From Nemertoderma westbladi (Eukaryota; Xenacoelomorpha; Nemertodermatida; Nemertodermatidae): a stretch of 24,226 bases of DNA. The DNA lies in assembly GCA_032718475.1 (NCBI GenBank), contig JAUCBJ010006146.1, positions 1-24,226 on the forward strand. Direction: 5' to 3'. Under the pieces are notes generated by a model. The model was not told the DNA's origin and ran no database searches. It was given only the letters and a program-made list of their open reading frames with translations. This document shows, one piece after another, positions 7,278 to 18,204 of the stretch. A program made the position numbers and the translations under genes. The stretch's first letter is position 1, and every line of letters begins with the position of its first letter.

Positions 7278-9745
7278 ACCCTACTACTGATGAGGTATCT
7301 AAGTTTTTCTCCATTAGATAGTACAGAGTTCTGTATGTTATCTTTGTAATATTCATTAAAAGGTAACCATTTCATCTCATCTCCATTGAACTTGACGATC
7401 TCTCCCACCTTTACCGCTTGCCGGGCTTCGGTTCTAGCCATTTGACGCGTAAAACTTTCTTGGGCCATCGTGTTATTTAATATCGAGTTATCGGTATATA
7501 AATTTCTCGGATTATGATCAGTTCTATATGGAATATCATTATCAACAGGTCTATAATTACCCTTAATAGGGTTCACTATAGGAGTTTCTACTTCGCTAGC
7601 AGTATAGATGCGTGTAGGCTCCACACCTTGCGCATGCGATACTTCAGACCTAACAGGTTGACACATTGTTACAGAGGGTGGTGGTATACCCTTTTGAGTG
7701 TTTACTAATTTATCGCGTTCGAGCGCGATACTTTGCTGCACTTCTTGCAACTCTAGCCTACTTTCCCTTACTGTGCCCTTGAATTGCTGGACAGTCTCCT
7801 GCATCTGCCCGAGCAGGATATCCATCCCCCGCCGTCTCTCGTCCACCCATTCGACCGCCGAAGCGGGAGTCGCCAACGTTGTAGCGGGCGGACGAGGGAC
7901 AACGGGCGACAAATTGTGAATATTTCGCTCGGGGTCCAGGACCTGAACTGTCTCCTGGGCAGTTCTGCGGGGCACAGGTAGCTTAGTGCTATGCAGAGGG
8001 AATTTAGAGGTAACTTCAGGGAGCACAGGGGTGTCTATCACCGAAGGGGTGATTTCTAGAACAGGCCTAATTATTTCAGGCTCATCTACTATAGTAGGGA
8101 GTCTTTCTATTTTAATTATTTGGTCTGTGGGTTCTGTACTGCCTAAGTTGGTGCTATTTAGTTGCCTTCTAACAGCTGGAGGCAAATCAGGCAATTTCTG
8201 ACGGTGGAATGTTCTTTTACGTCTGCTTAGACGAGATCTATTTCCTTTGCCGTCAGTATCGGTAGTATCGCCTTCCTCAGATGATGTATATCCCTGCCTT
8301 TTGGGAGTAGATCGATTCATCATCTGCATATTACTAGCTGTTAACTGTTTATTTATGCAGTCTTGATTCTCCTGAATGTTTTCCAATTCTAATTGGGTGG
8401 TTTCTTCAGCCGCCTTCCGTTCTGCTTCTGCCACTTTTGCCTCTGCCGCTGCCTCTGCCGCTGCCTCTGCCGCCTTTGCCTCTGCCGCTGCCTTGGCCGC
8501 TGCCTCTGCCGCTTTTGCCTTGGCCGCTGCCACCTTTCTTTCTGCTTCTGCGGCTACCACTGCTGCTTTCTTTCTGTCTTCTATACGTTTTTTCTTTACT
8601 TGTTCTTCTTGGACTCGTGTGATGCGGAGTTGTTCATCAAATTTGGCCTGATTCGCAGCCCTCATTTCCACATCGATGGCATCCAACACAAGCTTGGTTC
8701 CTTCACTATTAGGGCTAAGTCCCTCTAACCTTCTCCTCAACTCGTCATCACCTAAAAAACGTTGATAGTCTGACAGATAAATGTCAATGGCATCCCTCTT
8801 ATGCGGTTTCTCTGCCGTCGCTTCACTTTCCACTTGGGAAAAAGTAGCGTCTGTTGATTCTCCATGGGTTGATCGCTCCTCCAGCTGAGCTTTCCACTGA
8901 GCTGTTCCTTGAACCTGGAGATTCACCCTTTGAAACCAAGTCTTTACGGCAACTTGCAACGACGTGTCTTGCCTTCGTTTAGAAGCCTCCTCAAAGGCAG
9001 ATAATATTAGCCTGATTCGTAGAATTCTTTCTCTAACTTGATAAAGCAGCAATCCCTGCTCTTGAGGTCCTTGAGGTTGTTGAAACAGTTGTTCTTTTAA
9101 TCGCTCTATAGAGCTGAAGAATCCCTGTGCGTATCCGGCTGCGGACCTCTTCCACACAGCTGGATCGATGGTTTCCTTGGCTACTCCCATCCGGTGTATG
9201 TCTTCCCAGGCAGCTTCTGATAAATCAAACGGGAGTCCGGGTCCGGGGAAGTTCCATTGCGACTCGACAATAGACTTCAGTTCTTCACTCGTGTATCCCG
9301 CATAACTATCTCTAGTTGACCGTTGACTTCTCGCCCAATCGATCTGGTGTTCTTCCACCGCGATCAATAACCTAGTGAGTACGGCTGCAGGAAGGATGAG
9401 AAGGGGATCCGTATAAACCGCATCCGTCATCTCTGCTCCGCGCTCGGGTGTCAGCTCTACAGTATCCTCACTACTGGAGCTGCTGGGCCGCTGAGGAATA
9501 AGTTCTTGACTAGCGGGTTGTTGCTGTTCCGCTGCTTCTTGGTCCCGCTTGACCTGAGCTCGGGTGCCTATGATAGACCTACGATGTTGGACTAGCCTAG
9601 GTTCTGTTATTACTACTGGAGGGATGACCTTCCTCACAGTGGGAGGTGAACTGAACTTACGACTAGACGGTTGTACGTCTCTATCTGAGTCGCAGATAGT
9701 TACATCTAATAAACTGTCTGACAGGTTCTGCTTAGTATCAGACAT
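7244..9745 (-). CDS. Gag-like protein ending in a truncated BEL/Pao-type DUF1759 segment
   Basis: This ORF has 833 codons. Residues ~780-821 (VKFNGDEMKWLPF, then LSNGEKLRYLISS) match the start of the DUF1759 domain of BEL/Pao retrotransposon Gag, consensus F-GD---W--F---------LS--EKL-YL. The last 12 residues are coded by the arm of the inverted-repeat element, so the domain and any protease/reverse transcriptase are missing. The first ~780 residues are unfamiliar: an acidic, Ser/Gln-rich start, a Trp-containing helical region (~125-320), an Ala/Glu/Lys coiled-coil stretch with AEAAAKA-type repeats (~370-450), and a basic patch RSRLSRRKRTFHRQK (~500). There is no protease, polymerase or zinc knuckle. 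The long open frame suggests recent insertion. The N-terminal part could be an unusual Gag extension or a fused gene. No LTR was recognised upstream. Confidence 0.65.
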   Translation of the reverse strand: MSDTKQNLSDSLLDVTICDSDRDVQPSSRKFSSPPTVRKVIPPVVITEPRLVQHRRSIIGTRAQVKRDQEAAEQQQPASQELIPQRPSSSSSEDTVELTPERGAEMTDAVYTDPLLILPAAVLTRLLIAVEEHQIDWARSQRSTRDSYAGYTSEELKSIVESQWNFPGPGLPFDLSEAAWEDIHRMGVAKETIDPAVWKRSAAGYAQGFFSSIERLKEQLFQQPQGPQEQGLLLYQVRERILRIRLILSAFEEASKRRQDTSLQVAVKTWFQRVNLQVQGTAQWKAQLEERSTHGESTDATFSQVESEATAEKPHKRDAIDIYLSDYQRFLGDDELRRRLEGLSPNSEGTKLVLDAIDVEMRAANQAKFDEQLRITRVQEEQVKKKRIEDRKKAAVVAAEAERKVAAAKAKAAEAAAKAAAEAKAAEAAAEAAAEAKVAEAERKAAEETTQLELENIQENQDCINKQLTASNMQMMNRSTPKRQGYTSSEEGDTTDTDGKGNRSRLSRRKRTFHRQKLPDLPPAVRRQLNSTNLGSTEPTDQIIKIERLPTIVDEPEIIRPVLEITPSVIDTPVLPEVTSKFPLHSTKLPVPRRTAQETVQVLDPERNIHNLSPVVPRPPATTLATPASAVEWVDERRRGMDILLGQMQETVQQFKGTVRESRLELQEVQQSIALERDKLVNTQKGIPPPSVTMCQPVRSEVSHAQGVEPTRIYTASEVETPIVNPIKGNYRPVDNDIPYRTDHNPRNLYTDNSILNNTMAQESFTRQMARTEARQAVKVGEIVKFNGDEMKWLPFNEYYKDNIQNSVLSNGEKLRYLISSRVLVLSVTVRPH
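8425..8535. repeat. 12-nt coding repeat in the gag-like ORF
   Basis: Degenerate GCCTCTGCCGCT units on the plus strand code on the minus strand for the Ala/Glu/Lys coiled coil (AEAAAEAAAEAK-like). Replication slippage readily explains it, and it opens fortuitous ORFs on the plus strand. Confidence 0.85.
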
Positions 9746-9885
9746 GACTATGTATACCGTTGAATGTCTACTGCTGTATTACAGTCTGAGCAAGTCTAGT
9801 AACTCAGTATTAACTGCTAGCCTAGTAATTAATTACCGATACTGCTACTCAGTGTAGTAGGATATATATATAATATATGAGAACA

Positions 9886-10137
9886 CCGGTATGCTTATAG
9901 TATATATAAGTATTATTACAGACTAGGTTTATCTCAGAATACCGGTATAATTTTAGCACAAATATATATAAATATATAATAGGCCTATCGGGAATACCGG
10001 TATACAGCTTACAATTTGTAGTATATATAATTCTGGACTAGAATTAATTACAAGTACCGGTATAATTTCAGCCTAAATTTACAGAAATAAAAATAATAGG
10101 CCTATCGTAAATACCGGTATATCAATTATTTTAAATA
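9886..10137. repeat. ~116-bp tandem repeat with ACCGGTAT words
   Basis: ACCGGTAT recurs at about 9888, 9941, 9996, 10056 and 10114. The blocks GTATATATAA...ACCGGTATAATTT and AATAGGCCTATCG...AATACCGGTATA repeat with an offset of 115-117 bp, giving two diverged copies. It lies upstream of the gag-like ORF on its strand and could belong to that element's 5' region, but LTR ends were not identifiable. Confidence 0.6.
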
Positions 10138-11069
10138 ATTGAATTTCTGAACTTTAGGGTTACTTTGTTACTTTACTTACTTTATTACCGTTATTTGAAC
10201 AGTAGTCCAACTGATATTGAGACCTAATTGTTGTATGGCAGGCCTACTATTTATAAATCGTTTGAGTTGATTTATAATATATATATACCCGTTTTAATGG
10301 GTTTTGTCAATATTTGAAATAAATGTTATTATTTCTGGGGAGTAATCACTACACAAAGCGGTGCGCTTTCAGTGAAGTGTTACTTATAGGACACTAAAAC
10401 AAATAATTCTAATTTACCTAAGTTACTTAATACTACAAATTACGTACGATTCGGGTTGAGATTACAATCTCTAAATAAACACAAAAATTTACAAAAAACA
10501 CAAAATACGAATTTTTAGGGTAATTTTACAAGAAGTCTACTAACCAGCCTAACAAAGGGTTAGAAATCTGGTTATTACAACGGACAGGGTACTACGGTAT
10601 TTGAAATAATAAGTAGTAGTAAATACACTGCGTTGTCCAGATAGGAAAATACCACCGCCTGACGACCTATAGCCGTATCGCTATAGGTTCTACGTTATGT
10701 ATCACGGAGTGTTCCTACCTAGAAGTTAATAGAGCTAATCGAACGTGCCTATCAACCACTTTACAACACAAATATAATGTCTACACTAATTACTTTCGGA
10801 AAGCACTGTACACTAAACCCTAAATTAGGTACGAGTACTTGTACAACAGATAATCAGTAGTTAAATATACTTGAACAGCTAAAAGAACCACGGCATCTGC
10901 TGGAGTGACCGATGCACAAAATCACCAGTCTTTACCTACGCCAAGCAGCCCGTGTAGTACCGAGGTTAATTTAACTATAGCGGTATGTATAACAAACACA
11001 ATTACTGTAGGAACAAACTTGGGGAATGAATGTTGCGGATAATCGCATAAACTCTGAATAATAAATATT
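10138..11069. other. Non-coding interval
   Basis: AT-rich, with no supportable ORF, RNA gene or transposon domain. If the gag-like ORF is a BEL/Pao remnant, a degraded 5' LTR could lie here, but no LTR boundary or primer-binding site could be recognised. Confidence 0.4.
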
Positions 11070-11640
11070 ACGCTACGCGTACAAACTACTCAAACAAAAT
11101 GCAGACCGAACACTGACAGACTACTATCAAGCCTAAACAAACTACGGTATATGCAGACTCCGAAATGATTAGGGAGTATGCGCTCTAACCCAGTAGTGCG
11201 ACTTATTCTTTAGTTGGGGGTTTACCTTACAGCGTTCGCTGCCCCTACTTCCTAACCGTACTTAATCAGACAAATGATCTACACACACTGCAATCCGTTC
11301 AGACCTAACAACAGCCGGACAACTATCCAGCCTACAAATTATCTAAATAAAATTATACGCTACCCGTACAGACTTACACAAACAAAGTACAGACTAAACG
11401 ATGGCAGACTACTCTCAAGCCTAAATAAACTACAGGACATGCAGACTCCGAAATGATTAGGGAGTATGCGCTCTAACCCAGTAGTGCGACTTATTCTTTA
11501 GTTGGGGGTTTACCTTACAGCGTTCGCTGCCCCTACTTCCTAACCGTACTTAATCGGACAGGTGATCTACACACACTGCAATCCGTTCAGACTTAACAGC
11601 AATCAGACAACAGCTCAGCCTACAAATTGTCTGTACAATC
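11070..11640. repeat. ~288-bp tandem duplication
   Basis: Two adjacent copies, about 11070-11356 and 11357-11640, starting ACGCTAC[GC]CGTACA. A core of over 100 bp from GCAGACTCCGAAATGATT to CCTAACCGTACTTAATC is essentially identical (11154 and 11442 onward), while flanking parts have diverged. No coding potential seen. Confidence 0.85.
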
Positions 11641-12035
11641 TGATCAGGCTTACACGCCTTCTGTTCAATACTGGCCTACAAACAAATAAAACTTGACAGA
11701 AATAAGTAAAAATCTCAATAAAAAACCAGGGCGGGCCCTCCCTGATTAATTATTAAGGCCTACCGGTATATAATTATCAAAATCGAATAATACTGCTGTA
11801 CCTGTACTGCTGTAGGTACCGGTCCGGGTGGTTAGGTAGTCAGGCCTACTGGGTACCGGTTGCCGGTACTTCAGCTTTATTGCCTACTGCAATACAGAAG
11901 CTATATCCTTTAATGTTCGCGCTTTTAGACCTTTGGCAGTTTAACCCACCAAATTAAGATGTCTTCTAGATATTAAATCGGTTTTTAGTCTATGACAAGT
12001 ATTTGATTCACTACACTAGTCGAAACCAATCTGTG
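11641..12035. other. Non-coding interval
   Basis: No gene is seen. It has several ACCGGTA/GGCCTAC words (for example 11758-11772 and 11817-11868) and GCCTACTGCAATAC near 11881, a 14-mer also present at about 5319 in the duplicated polymerase leader region. Confidence 0.4.
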
Positions 12036-12039
12036 CGCG

Positions 12040-12440
12040 ATCATTCACCCGCTGGATATTCCCGGGAGATTGGGTTCGACGGTTTAATTTTATTGCTATG
12101 TAAGCCTAATGTATTATTCGACTGACAGTATTATATAATCTCTGACAATATTATTCACCTTCGGGAATATTAACAGTTCCTTTAGGACGTGGCGCTTTAT
12201 CTATATAAACAGAGTTATGACTTAAACTACTCACAACGATATGGCTTAATTATAATTCACATATATGGCGCATTCTTTAGGAATTGCTTCTTTAACAGAC
12301 TCACTCATACACAATGCTGCACAATACTGCACACTAATCTGCCAATCTTCACTGATTTTAGTCACATATAAAAGGAACACAGACTGACTCATGTAGGGTC
12401 TATCAAATAACATTAGATTCACTTCAAACCACTTTAACAT
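12040..12440 (-). pseudogene. Possible decayed second TBP-like gene
   Basis: Minus-strand translation gives three colinear matches to the TBP-like ORF at 117-632. PEGE-stop-YCQRLY (GAA at 12154-12156) lines up with TPELFCAIRIY. HSNKI follows 56 nt later (54 nt in the other gene). Then comes YPAGE-stop, against CPAGE. At DNA level CATAG[CT]AATAAAAT and TCCAGC[GC]GGTGAAT are each 13 of 14 identical. An in-frame stop and a +2 shift break the frame. The 64-codon ORF before it (12246-12440) has NLMLF and ECAIYVNYN, which could match IMLF and RTIIFPSVNF of the intact gene, but this part is weak. If real, it is an old paralog or the relic of another element copy. Chance similarity in AT-rich DNA is not excluded. 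Confidence 0.3.
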
Positions 12441-13219
12441 AAGTCACAATCGTTATTGGTAACCTTTCTCTCTTACCTTCGGTATATCAAGAATATTGGG
12501 TTTTCGGGGTTATTTCTCGTTATTCCAATATAATAATTCATCAACAAATATAATGAATAACCGACAACAAATAGCAGTATACAGTATCGATTGAGCAGGT
12601 AATTTTAGCAGTTTCAGCAGTTGTTAAAGCCGTGTGTCAGCAGTCAGTGTATTCCCAGATCAGTGATTCCATGAGTTTGATCGGTATGTCAGTACACAGA
12701 TGTCAGTTAAAGGATATATGCCCTTATAATTAAACCTACTAGTGTAAGACTAAAAACTGAAAACACGGAGGTGCCAAAAGCCGGTTCTTAGGCTCTGGGC
12801 AAAAACATAACACTGAACTACTGAGTTTCTGTATATACCTCCAACACAGAGACAACAAACGCTCTGATTGGTCAACCTGAACAACGAGAGAACAAAGAAA
12901 CAAAGAAACGTCGACGTGGCAATATCAGCTGCTAGCCGTCGTCATGGTAGCGACACTGTTTTCAAAGTATCCAGCTATTGCGTCACGAGATTGTGGATTA
13001 TGTCCTCTAAAGTACAAATACAGTACAAATACATAAGAAATGACTTTTATGTCCTCTAAAACACCAGTACAGCAAGGACACGGCCTTTTTATGCCTGGCA
13101 AACCAACTACAGAGTACTTTAAGGGAAAATAACCGGCTAATTACGCAAAAGCTTTTACAACGTCTTTTAGATCAATACACACCTTGCAATATAGAAGATT
13201 GAAAGATCCTCTGGTATAA
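12441..13219. other. Non-coding interval
   Basis: No supportable gene. GGTAACC next to ATTGG occurs at about 12456-12465, like the X-box/CCAAT arrangement near the polymerase but with only one half-site. Short ORFs here have no family signature. Confidence 0.35.
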
Positions 13220-13273
13220 GCAGAATTTCAACTTTCGGCAGAATTTCAACTTTCGGCAGAATTTCAACTTTCG
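13220..13273. repeat. 18-bp direct repeat, three perfect copies
   Basis: GCAGAATTTCAACTTTCG occurs head-to-tail at 13220-13237, 13238-13255 and 13256-13273 with no differences, which points to recent slippage. Confidence 0.95.
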
Positions 13274-15261
13274 GCAGCCTTTTGATGACACGTAATTGAA
13301 TGTCTCCTCTCCTACTGATGGCCGAATGCTCTCTATTCAGTGCTTTGACTGCACGTTTGACAGTCGAGCTTCATTCTGATGGCGCTATTCATTTGAATGC
13401 CTTGGTATGTCCATGGGGTAGCGTCCATGGTGTAGTCATGGGGCAGGCCAGATTTCTTACAGTATCCACAAACTATACTATGTGAAGCTATATTTTCGAG
13501 TATCGAAGAGTTTAGCATTGATGGTTGCAATTTCCTGCATTTCTGAAATAAGTGAAACAATGTGAATGTGCAACAAGAAGCACTGCACTGGAGGCAATCA
13601 GAAGACTCCTCTCTCTCGGTTGTTACCTGTCAGGTAGGAAGGGGACCACAGTAACACCCACTACTTGGTGGTACAGTATATAAAAACAATGTTCTGCACA
13701 AGTGGCTTGAAATCACGGAAACGGCAGCAACTGAACATTCTGAACCTGAGGATATTGCTTGATTGATCTGGGACATTTGAGAAAAGGTATGTACTTTAAT
13801 TAACTCAAAAAAGCTTTAGGGGTAATCCTATATGTTATGTTGGACAATACCTTTATACCGGTACATTGTTTGGTGTATTTGTTATTGTTTTTACATAATG
13901 TATAAATAAATAAATCTATCTATCTATGATCAGTTCTCGTCAGTAGCGCTAATAGGTTCATCCACTCTTCCCTGACGACACTCGCTTACTAGTTATTCAA
14001 CTTCTATTGAACAGGCAGCCTTTAGTTTTATCCTACAATTAATTTATTGTTTAAAAACTGAATACTGGCAGACAAATCTATTGTTTTTTTACATTTCCCC
14101 AGTTTGATAAAAATAAATCCAACAATCCTGTCATTGAAGGATCCTGTGATAATTTTTGATAAAACATTTGTTTGGTTAAATGTGTTTTAATTTCGATGCG
14201 AAGATTATAATTTTACCCATGTATTTATAGAATTCGTTGGAGAAAATGCCACCTGTGGGTACGCTAAAGTTATTGGCACATAAACATTAATTATCATGTA
14301 ATCCATCATAACATTAGATAATCTAAATTTAATTACAAATAAGGTGTATTAATAATGTAAGTTAATTATTTAATGCATTTTTACAGATAAGATTCAAAAT
14401 GCATTCATTATCAAGCCATGTTGCAAATAAAAATTTATAAGCTCTTGGATAGAAACTTGTGTCATATCTAAATGAATGTACTGTACAGTAGCAACACGCC
14501 CACACGAAGTTATAGATAATATGCTTATGTTCTTACGCTCCCACTCCTCAAGTTCTGGAAAACTGGCTCAGGAATATGCTAAGGTGGTTATGATTGTGTG
14601 CAGACTGCACACAAATGTAGCCCTACTTTCAATACCTACCTGACTCTCATGAACTGGTAACGTCTGTGACTGAGGTTAGGCAGTGGCGTGGTGGGACCAA
14701 GTAAGGGGCCCGGGAAATCCCAAAATAAGGGCCCATTCATAAATGCTAGATCACCTCGAATTTTGACCAACCCCCCCCCTCACAGCCTCATGCACAAAAT
14801 ATTTTCTAGAAAAAGGCTTTTATAAAATTTTAAAGAAACAAATATAATGGCACAATTAATCATAATAATATTGTATAAGTAGTGATATAGGGCCGCACAC
14901 AATATATACCTATAATAGTAACATTCGTTGTGAAGGGAATAAATTTACTTTTGAACCCAGAAAACGTTTATAGGCAATAAAACAACCAAAAGGTAATGCA
15001 ACATTGTTGCGCGGGTGTAGCCTACATGTATTTTAAACATTATTATTGTGTGGTATTGTCAAATAATTTACAATAGTTTTGAGTTATTCAAAAAAATCAA
15101 GTCTCCCATAAAGTCAAGTCTCCCTCACTCTCCCTAGTGAAGGAAAGCTGGAGAAAAGGATTCAAATATGTAGAATTTCGTTGAAAAATGGCCGACATAT
15201 TCAATAATGTTCAATAATTAGGGCGTTCAATAATGTTGCATAGTGTTGCACCTCTACATTC
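13274..15261. other. Long non-coding interval
   Basis: No recognisable coding region. A TATA-like TATATAAAAA lies at 13677-13686, and a donor-like AAAAG|GTATGT at about 13784-13794, but no ORF connects them. Small tracts: (ATCT)n near 13915-13927 and a C run near 14772. The stretch around 14686-14720 (CAGTGGCGTGG then GGGGCCCGGG) resembles ends of widespread invertebrate repeats, but no partner end was found. Confidence 0.4.
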
Positions 15262-15264
15262 TTA

Positions 15265-15281
15265 AGGCCATGATACACCAC
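15265..15281 (+). repeat. Left terminal inverted repeat of the Harbinger element
   Basis: AGGCCATGATACACCAC, preceded by TTA. The ATGATACACCACA word recurs internally at about 15362 and 15501. Confidence 0.88.
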
Positions 15282-15600
15282 AGGAGCGGCGAGCGGCAGC
15301 GGCGAGCGGCCGCGGCAAGCGGCCACTTTTTAAAAATAGAACACATTATTTTCTATGGGTGATGATACACCACAAATGGCCGCTGCCGCTCGCCGCTACA
15401 ACCCACTGCTTTTTTAAAAACTTTCTCTACAGTATAATTCCCCAGCGGCCGCTGCGGGCAGCCGCCGCTTCAAAATAGAGCACATTATTCTCTATGGGTG
15501 ATGATACACCACAAATGGCCGCTGCAGCTCGCCGCTGCAGCCCACTGCCCTTTTAGAACTTGCTCTATTTTTTGAGCGGCGAGCGTCGGCAGTGAGCGGC
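15282..15600. repeat. GC-rich subterminal repeats of the left Harbinger end
   Basis: A unit of about 100 bp, starting ATAGA[AG]CACATTATT and running through ATGATACACCACAAATGGC to CCCACTGC, is present at 15336 and 15475 (offset 139 bp). AGCGGCGAGCGGCAGCGGC at about 15284 is the inverse of GCCGCTGCCGCTCGCCGCT at 15379, so the region can form strong GC hairpins in otherwise AT-rich DNA. Likely transposase or partner-protein binding sites. Confidence 0.75.
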
Positions 15601-15990
15601 TTCTGTGTTTTTCACCAATGATAAAGATTGGATCTCATCACATGAATAAAGGAAAGACTGGGGGCATTTCGTGATTTTTTTTTACTCGGCACAAACAACT
15701 GCAGAAATGTTGTAATTTATATGCAATTAGGCACTAGTGTGTGTTTTTAGCAAAACTTTCTATTTGTACTACCGGTACCTAATTGCAAATAATGGTCGGG
15801 GTGGGGTGTCAGGCACGGCGATCATATGATGCCATGGAAACTATTTTCGAGATTGTGCTGCGTTGCTAGACGCTCAGGATAAACAAAACAATCACTTCAT
15901 CCCATTTTTATAGACAAACGACATTTTGGTACATTTCTAGTTGATATTTTTGCTGTGTTTACTACACTAGGCCTACAGTATTTTATCAAC

Positions 15991-16931
15991 ATGGATCAGG
16001 AAATCGAAAGTGGTGAAAATAATCTGATTTCAATGCTAATTGAGAACATGAAATCACAGCCTTGTCTATGGAATCCCAGTCTGGCAGAGTATAAAATGAA
16101 AGGTGTTGTGAAGAGGGCATGGGAAAATGTAGCAGCTAGTTGTCATGAAACAGGTGAGCTGTACGTAAGTTGTCTAGCTGATATTTAAAAAATCTAATTT
16201 TTTAGATACATTTTTTCTAGTGTTTTTTTACTAGCTATTGTAGTATTTTTTGAAATTTAAAAAATTTGTGAAACCATTTGAAATTTCTGAATTAGGCCTA
16301 AACTGAGTGCAGAATATATTTTAATGACGAAAAATATTGAATATTAATTCATATTAATTCAAAATATTAATTATTTTTTACAATATTAATTATTTTTTAC
16401 AATATTAATTATTTTTTACAATATTAATTATTTTTTACAATATTAATTTTTATCTATTGTCTTAAAATTTGTATTAATTTAAACTCAAGTTCCTGGTATA
16501 TATAATTTTTATAGTGGCTTCTACGAAACGCAAATGGAAACAACTAAGGGACACCTACAGAAGGTTAAAGGCCAAAGTAAGAGCAGGAGAGGGAGCTACT
16601 GAAAGAGGCTATGGGAGTGATGCGCGCATGTAGTCAATCGAAATGTAACCAAGAAAGTGAGGACACCACAGCCAACAAGGCGTATGCAGAGTATGTAACA
16701 CTCGAGCTGCAAAAGATACCAGAACAACAACGCAGTCTGGCAAAGTTCCGTATTCAAGAAATTCTCTACTTGGCACAGAATAACCGCCTAGGAATGTCTA
16801 TCGAAACACAACAACCATGTAATATGTTGCCATACTATGCATCACCTCAGGCATATCAACAACAATATCAACAACAATCAGAATTTACATATAGTGCACA
16901 GACATCGCCAAAGACATACATGTCCTTATAG
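15991..16931 (+). pseudogene. MADF-BESS DNA-binding protein of the Harbinger element, frameshifted
   Basis: Exon 1 runs from ATG 15991 to 16153 (ACAG|GTGAGC). Exon 2 starts at 16515 after TTTTTATAG. This join keeps phase and rebuilds a MADF domain: LISMLIENMKSQPCLW, KRAWENVAA, then across the junction CHETVASTKRKWKQLRDTYRR. The donor-like GTAAGT 11 nt later would break the frame, so it was not chosen. The MADF frame stops at TAG 16631-16633. The C-terminal half continues one frame over: YAEYVTLELQKIP, then KFRIQEILYLAQ, a BESS motif, ending at 16931 after a Gln/Tyr-rich tail. A single-base indel near 16600-16630 explains this. In Harbinger elements this second protein helps the transposase bind DNA and enter the nucleus (family knowledge). 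Confidence 0.8.
16363..16450. repeat. 19-bp tandem repeat in the MADF gene intron
   Basis: AATATTAATTATTTTTTAC is repeated four times exactly (16363-16438) plus a partial fifth copy. AT-rich minisatellite, no coding role. Confidence 0.95.
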
Positions 16932-16991
16932 TTCTAAGAAATAGTTACATATTGAGTATTGAGAAATTTAGGTGAAATTTATTTGATAACT

Positions 16992-18204
16992 TCATGTATG
17001 ATTATTTAATGAAAATGTGTACTGTACTGTATCTTGCCATGAAACTCTACCAGGTCCACTAAAATAGTGTCGAAGTTTGTCTCTGATGTTTTGTGCAGAG
17101 TCTGAGTTACGATTTCCCCCTTGACAAACTAAACTTTGTAAGTTACTCTCATGCTCTCTGCCACCTGGTTCTTCGAGGGTATGGCTACTATCCGACTCGA
17201 TGTTAGAAGGTATGTACGCAATAACCTTCTCACGCAGCAAGTTGTGTAATACACAACAACACCATATAATTTTTTCTGTCTTTTCTGGGCTGAGGAGTAT
17301 TTTACTCTGAAATACTTGAAATCGAGCTGCCATTATGCCGAACGCGTTTTCAGATGTTCTCCGGGCTCTGTTCAGCCTATAGTTAAAGATGCGATGCTCA
17401 TCAGTTAACATTAATCTGTTACTATAGGGCTTCATAATATTTTCTTTCAAAGGAAAAGCATAATCTGCATCTATTACGTAAGGTATGGGCATTGCCTCTG
17501 GTAGATCATGAGGTAGAACGGATTCCTTGGGTAAGTTCAATTCTCCATTTTCTAAAGCTTTGGAAATATCGGATTGAATAAATATTCCACCATCATTCAT
17601 TCTTCCATTGTAGCCAACATCCAGGTACTTGAACCGGTACTCAGCATCAACCAATGCCAACATGACAACACTGTTGAAATTTTTGTAATTAAAATAAAGT
17701 GATCCACTATTTGGAGGAGGTGATATTCGAACATGTTTCGAACATATTCGAACAACAACAAAGGTACAGGTCTTTAAGGGCAAGCACCAATGACTCACAC
17801 GTTTCTGGAATAAGGACTCCAATGGTTGTTCGATGAATACGGAAAATGTACTGGAGATCAGTAAACTGGAGTAAGATAACGTAGGGTTACCACCAACCTC
17901 TCACTTGGAGAGATACTCGTCCTATAGTTTGTATCTTGACGCTGTATATATGGAACTACAGTGTCAACAAGCTCTTTAAAAGTTTCGTTATCCATTCTCA
18001 GGAAATTCCTATATGCTCCTAGATCATATACTTGTAGTTCAGCCATTAAATTATTATAAGCTCCCTGTTGTTTGTGCGGTTTTGAAACCATTCTTGTAGC
18101 CAAATTGCACGGATTTTTCTCCTCTGACGTCTTCGTCTTAGCAGAATACGTATTGATAAAGCACACGCCAAGATTTTGCTTCTATCACCTCTACTACCAT
18201 CCAT
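16992..18204 (-). pseudogene. PIF/Harbinger DDE transposase (HARBI1-like), disrupted
   Basis: The likely start is ATG 18202-18204 (MDGSRGD, then LLRRRRQRRK, a typical basic N-terminus). Homology then moves between frames: GAYNNLMAELQ, then YRNFLRM and SPSERLVVTLRYL (frame of 17858-18166), next FTDLQYIFRIHRTTIG and ETCESLVLALKDLYL in another frame (17880-17770), and finally KHVRISPPPNSGSLY to the end (frame of 16992-17822). The DDE_Tnp_4 core retains DADYAFPLK and SENAFGI with the third catalytic Glu. The stretch that normally precedes KHVRI, containing the first catalytic Asp (A-I-D-G), is deleted. With about three frame changes plus this deletion the enzyme is dead. Neighbour: convergent MADF-BESS gene in the same element. 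Confidence 0.88.

Noticed and set aside
8376-8728. Three plus-strand ORFs rich in Pro/Leu, Ala/Ser or Cys/Arg
   Set aside because: They are antisense shadows of the 12-nt repeat coding the Ala/Glu/Lys coiled coil of the gag-like ORF.
13300-13560. Overlapping 61- and 75-codon ORFs on opposite strands
   Set aside because: No domain, no codon signature, no splice context.
13677-13794. TATA box followed by a GTATGT donor, suggesting a first exon
   Set aside because: No downstream exon or ORF could be connected to it.
14686-14720. CAGTGGCG-type end resembling hAT-like terminal repeats
   Set aside because: No matching inverted end or 8-bp duplication was found nearby.
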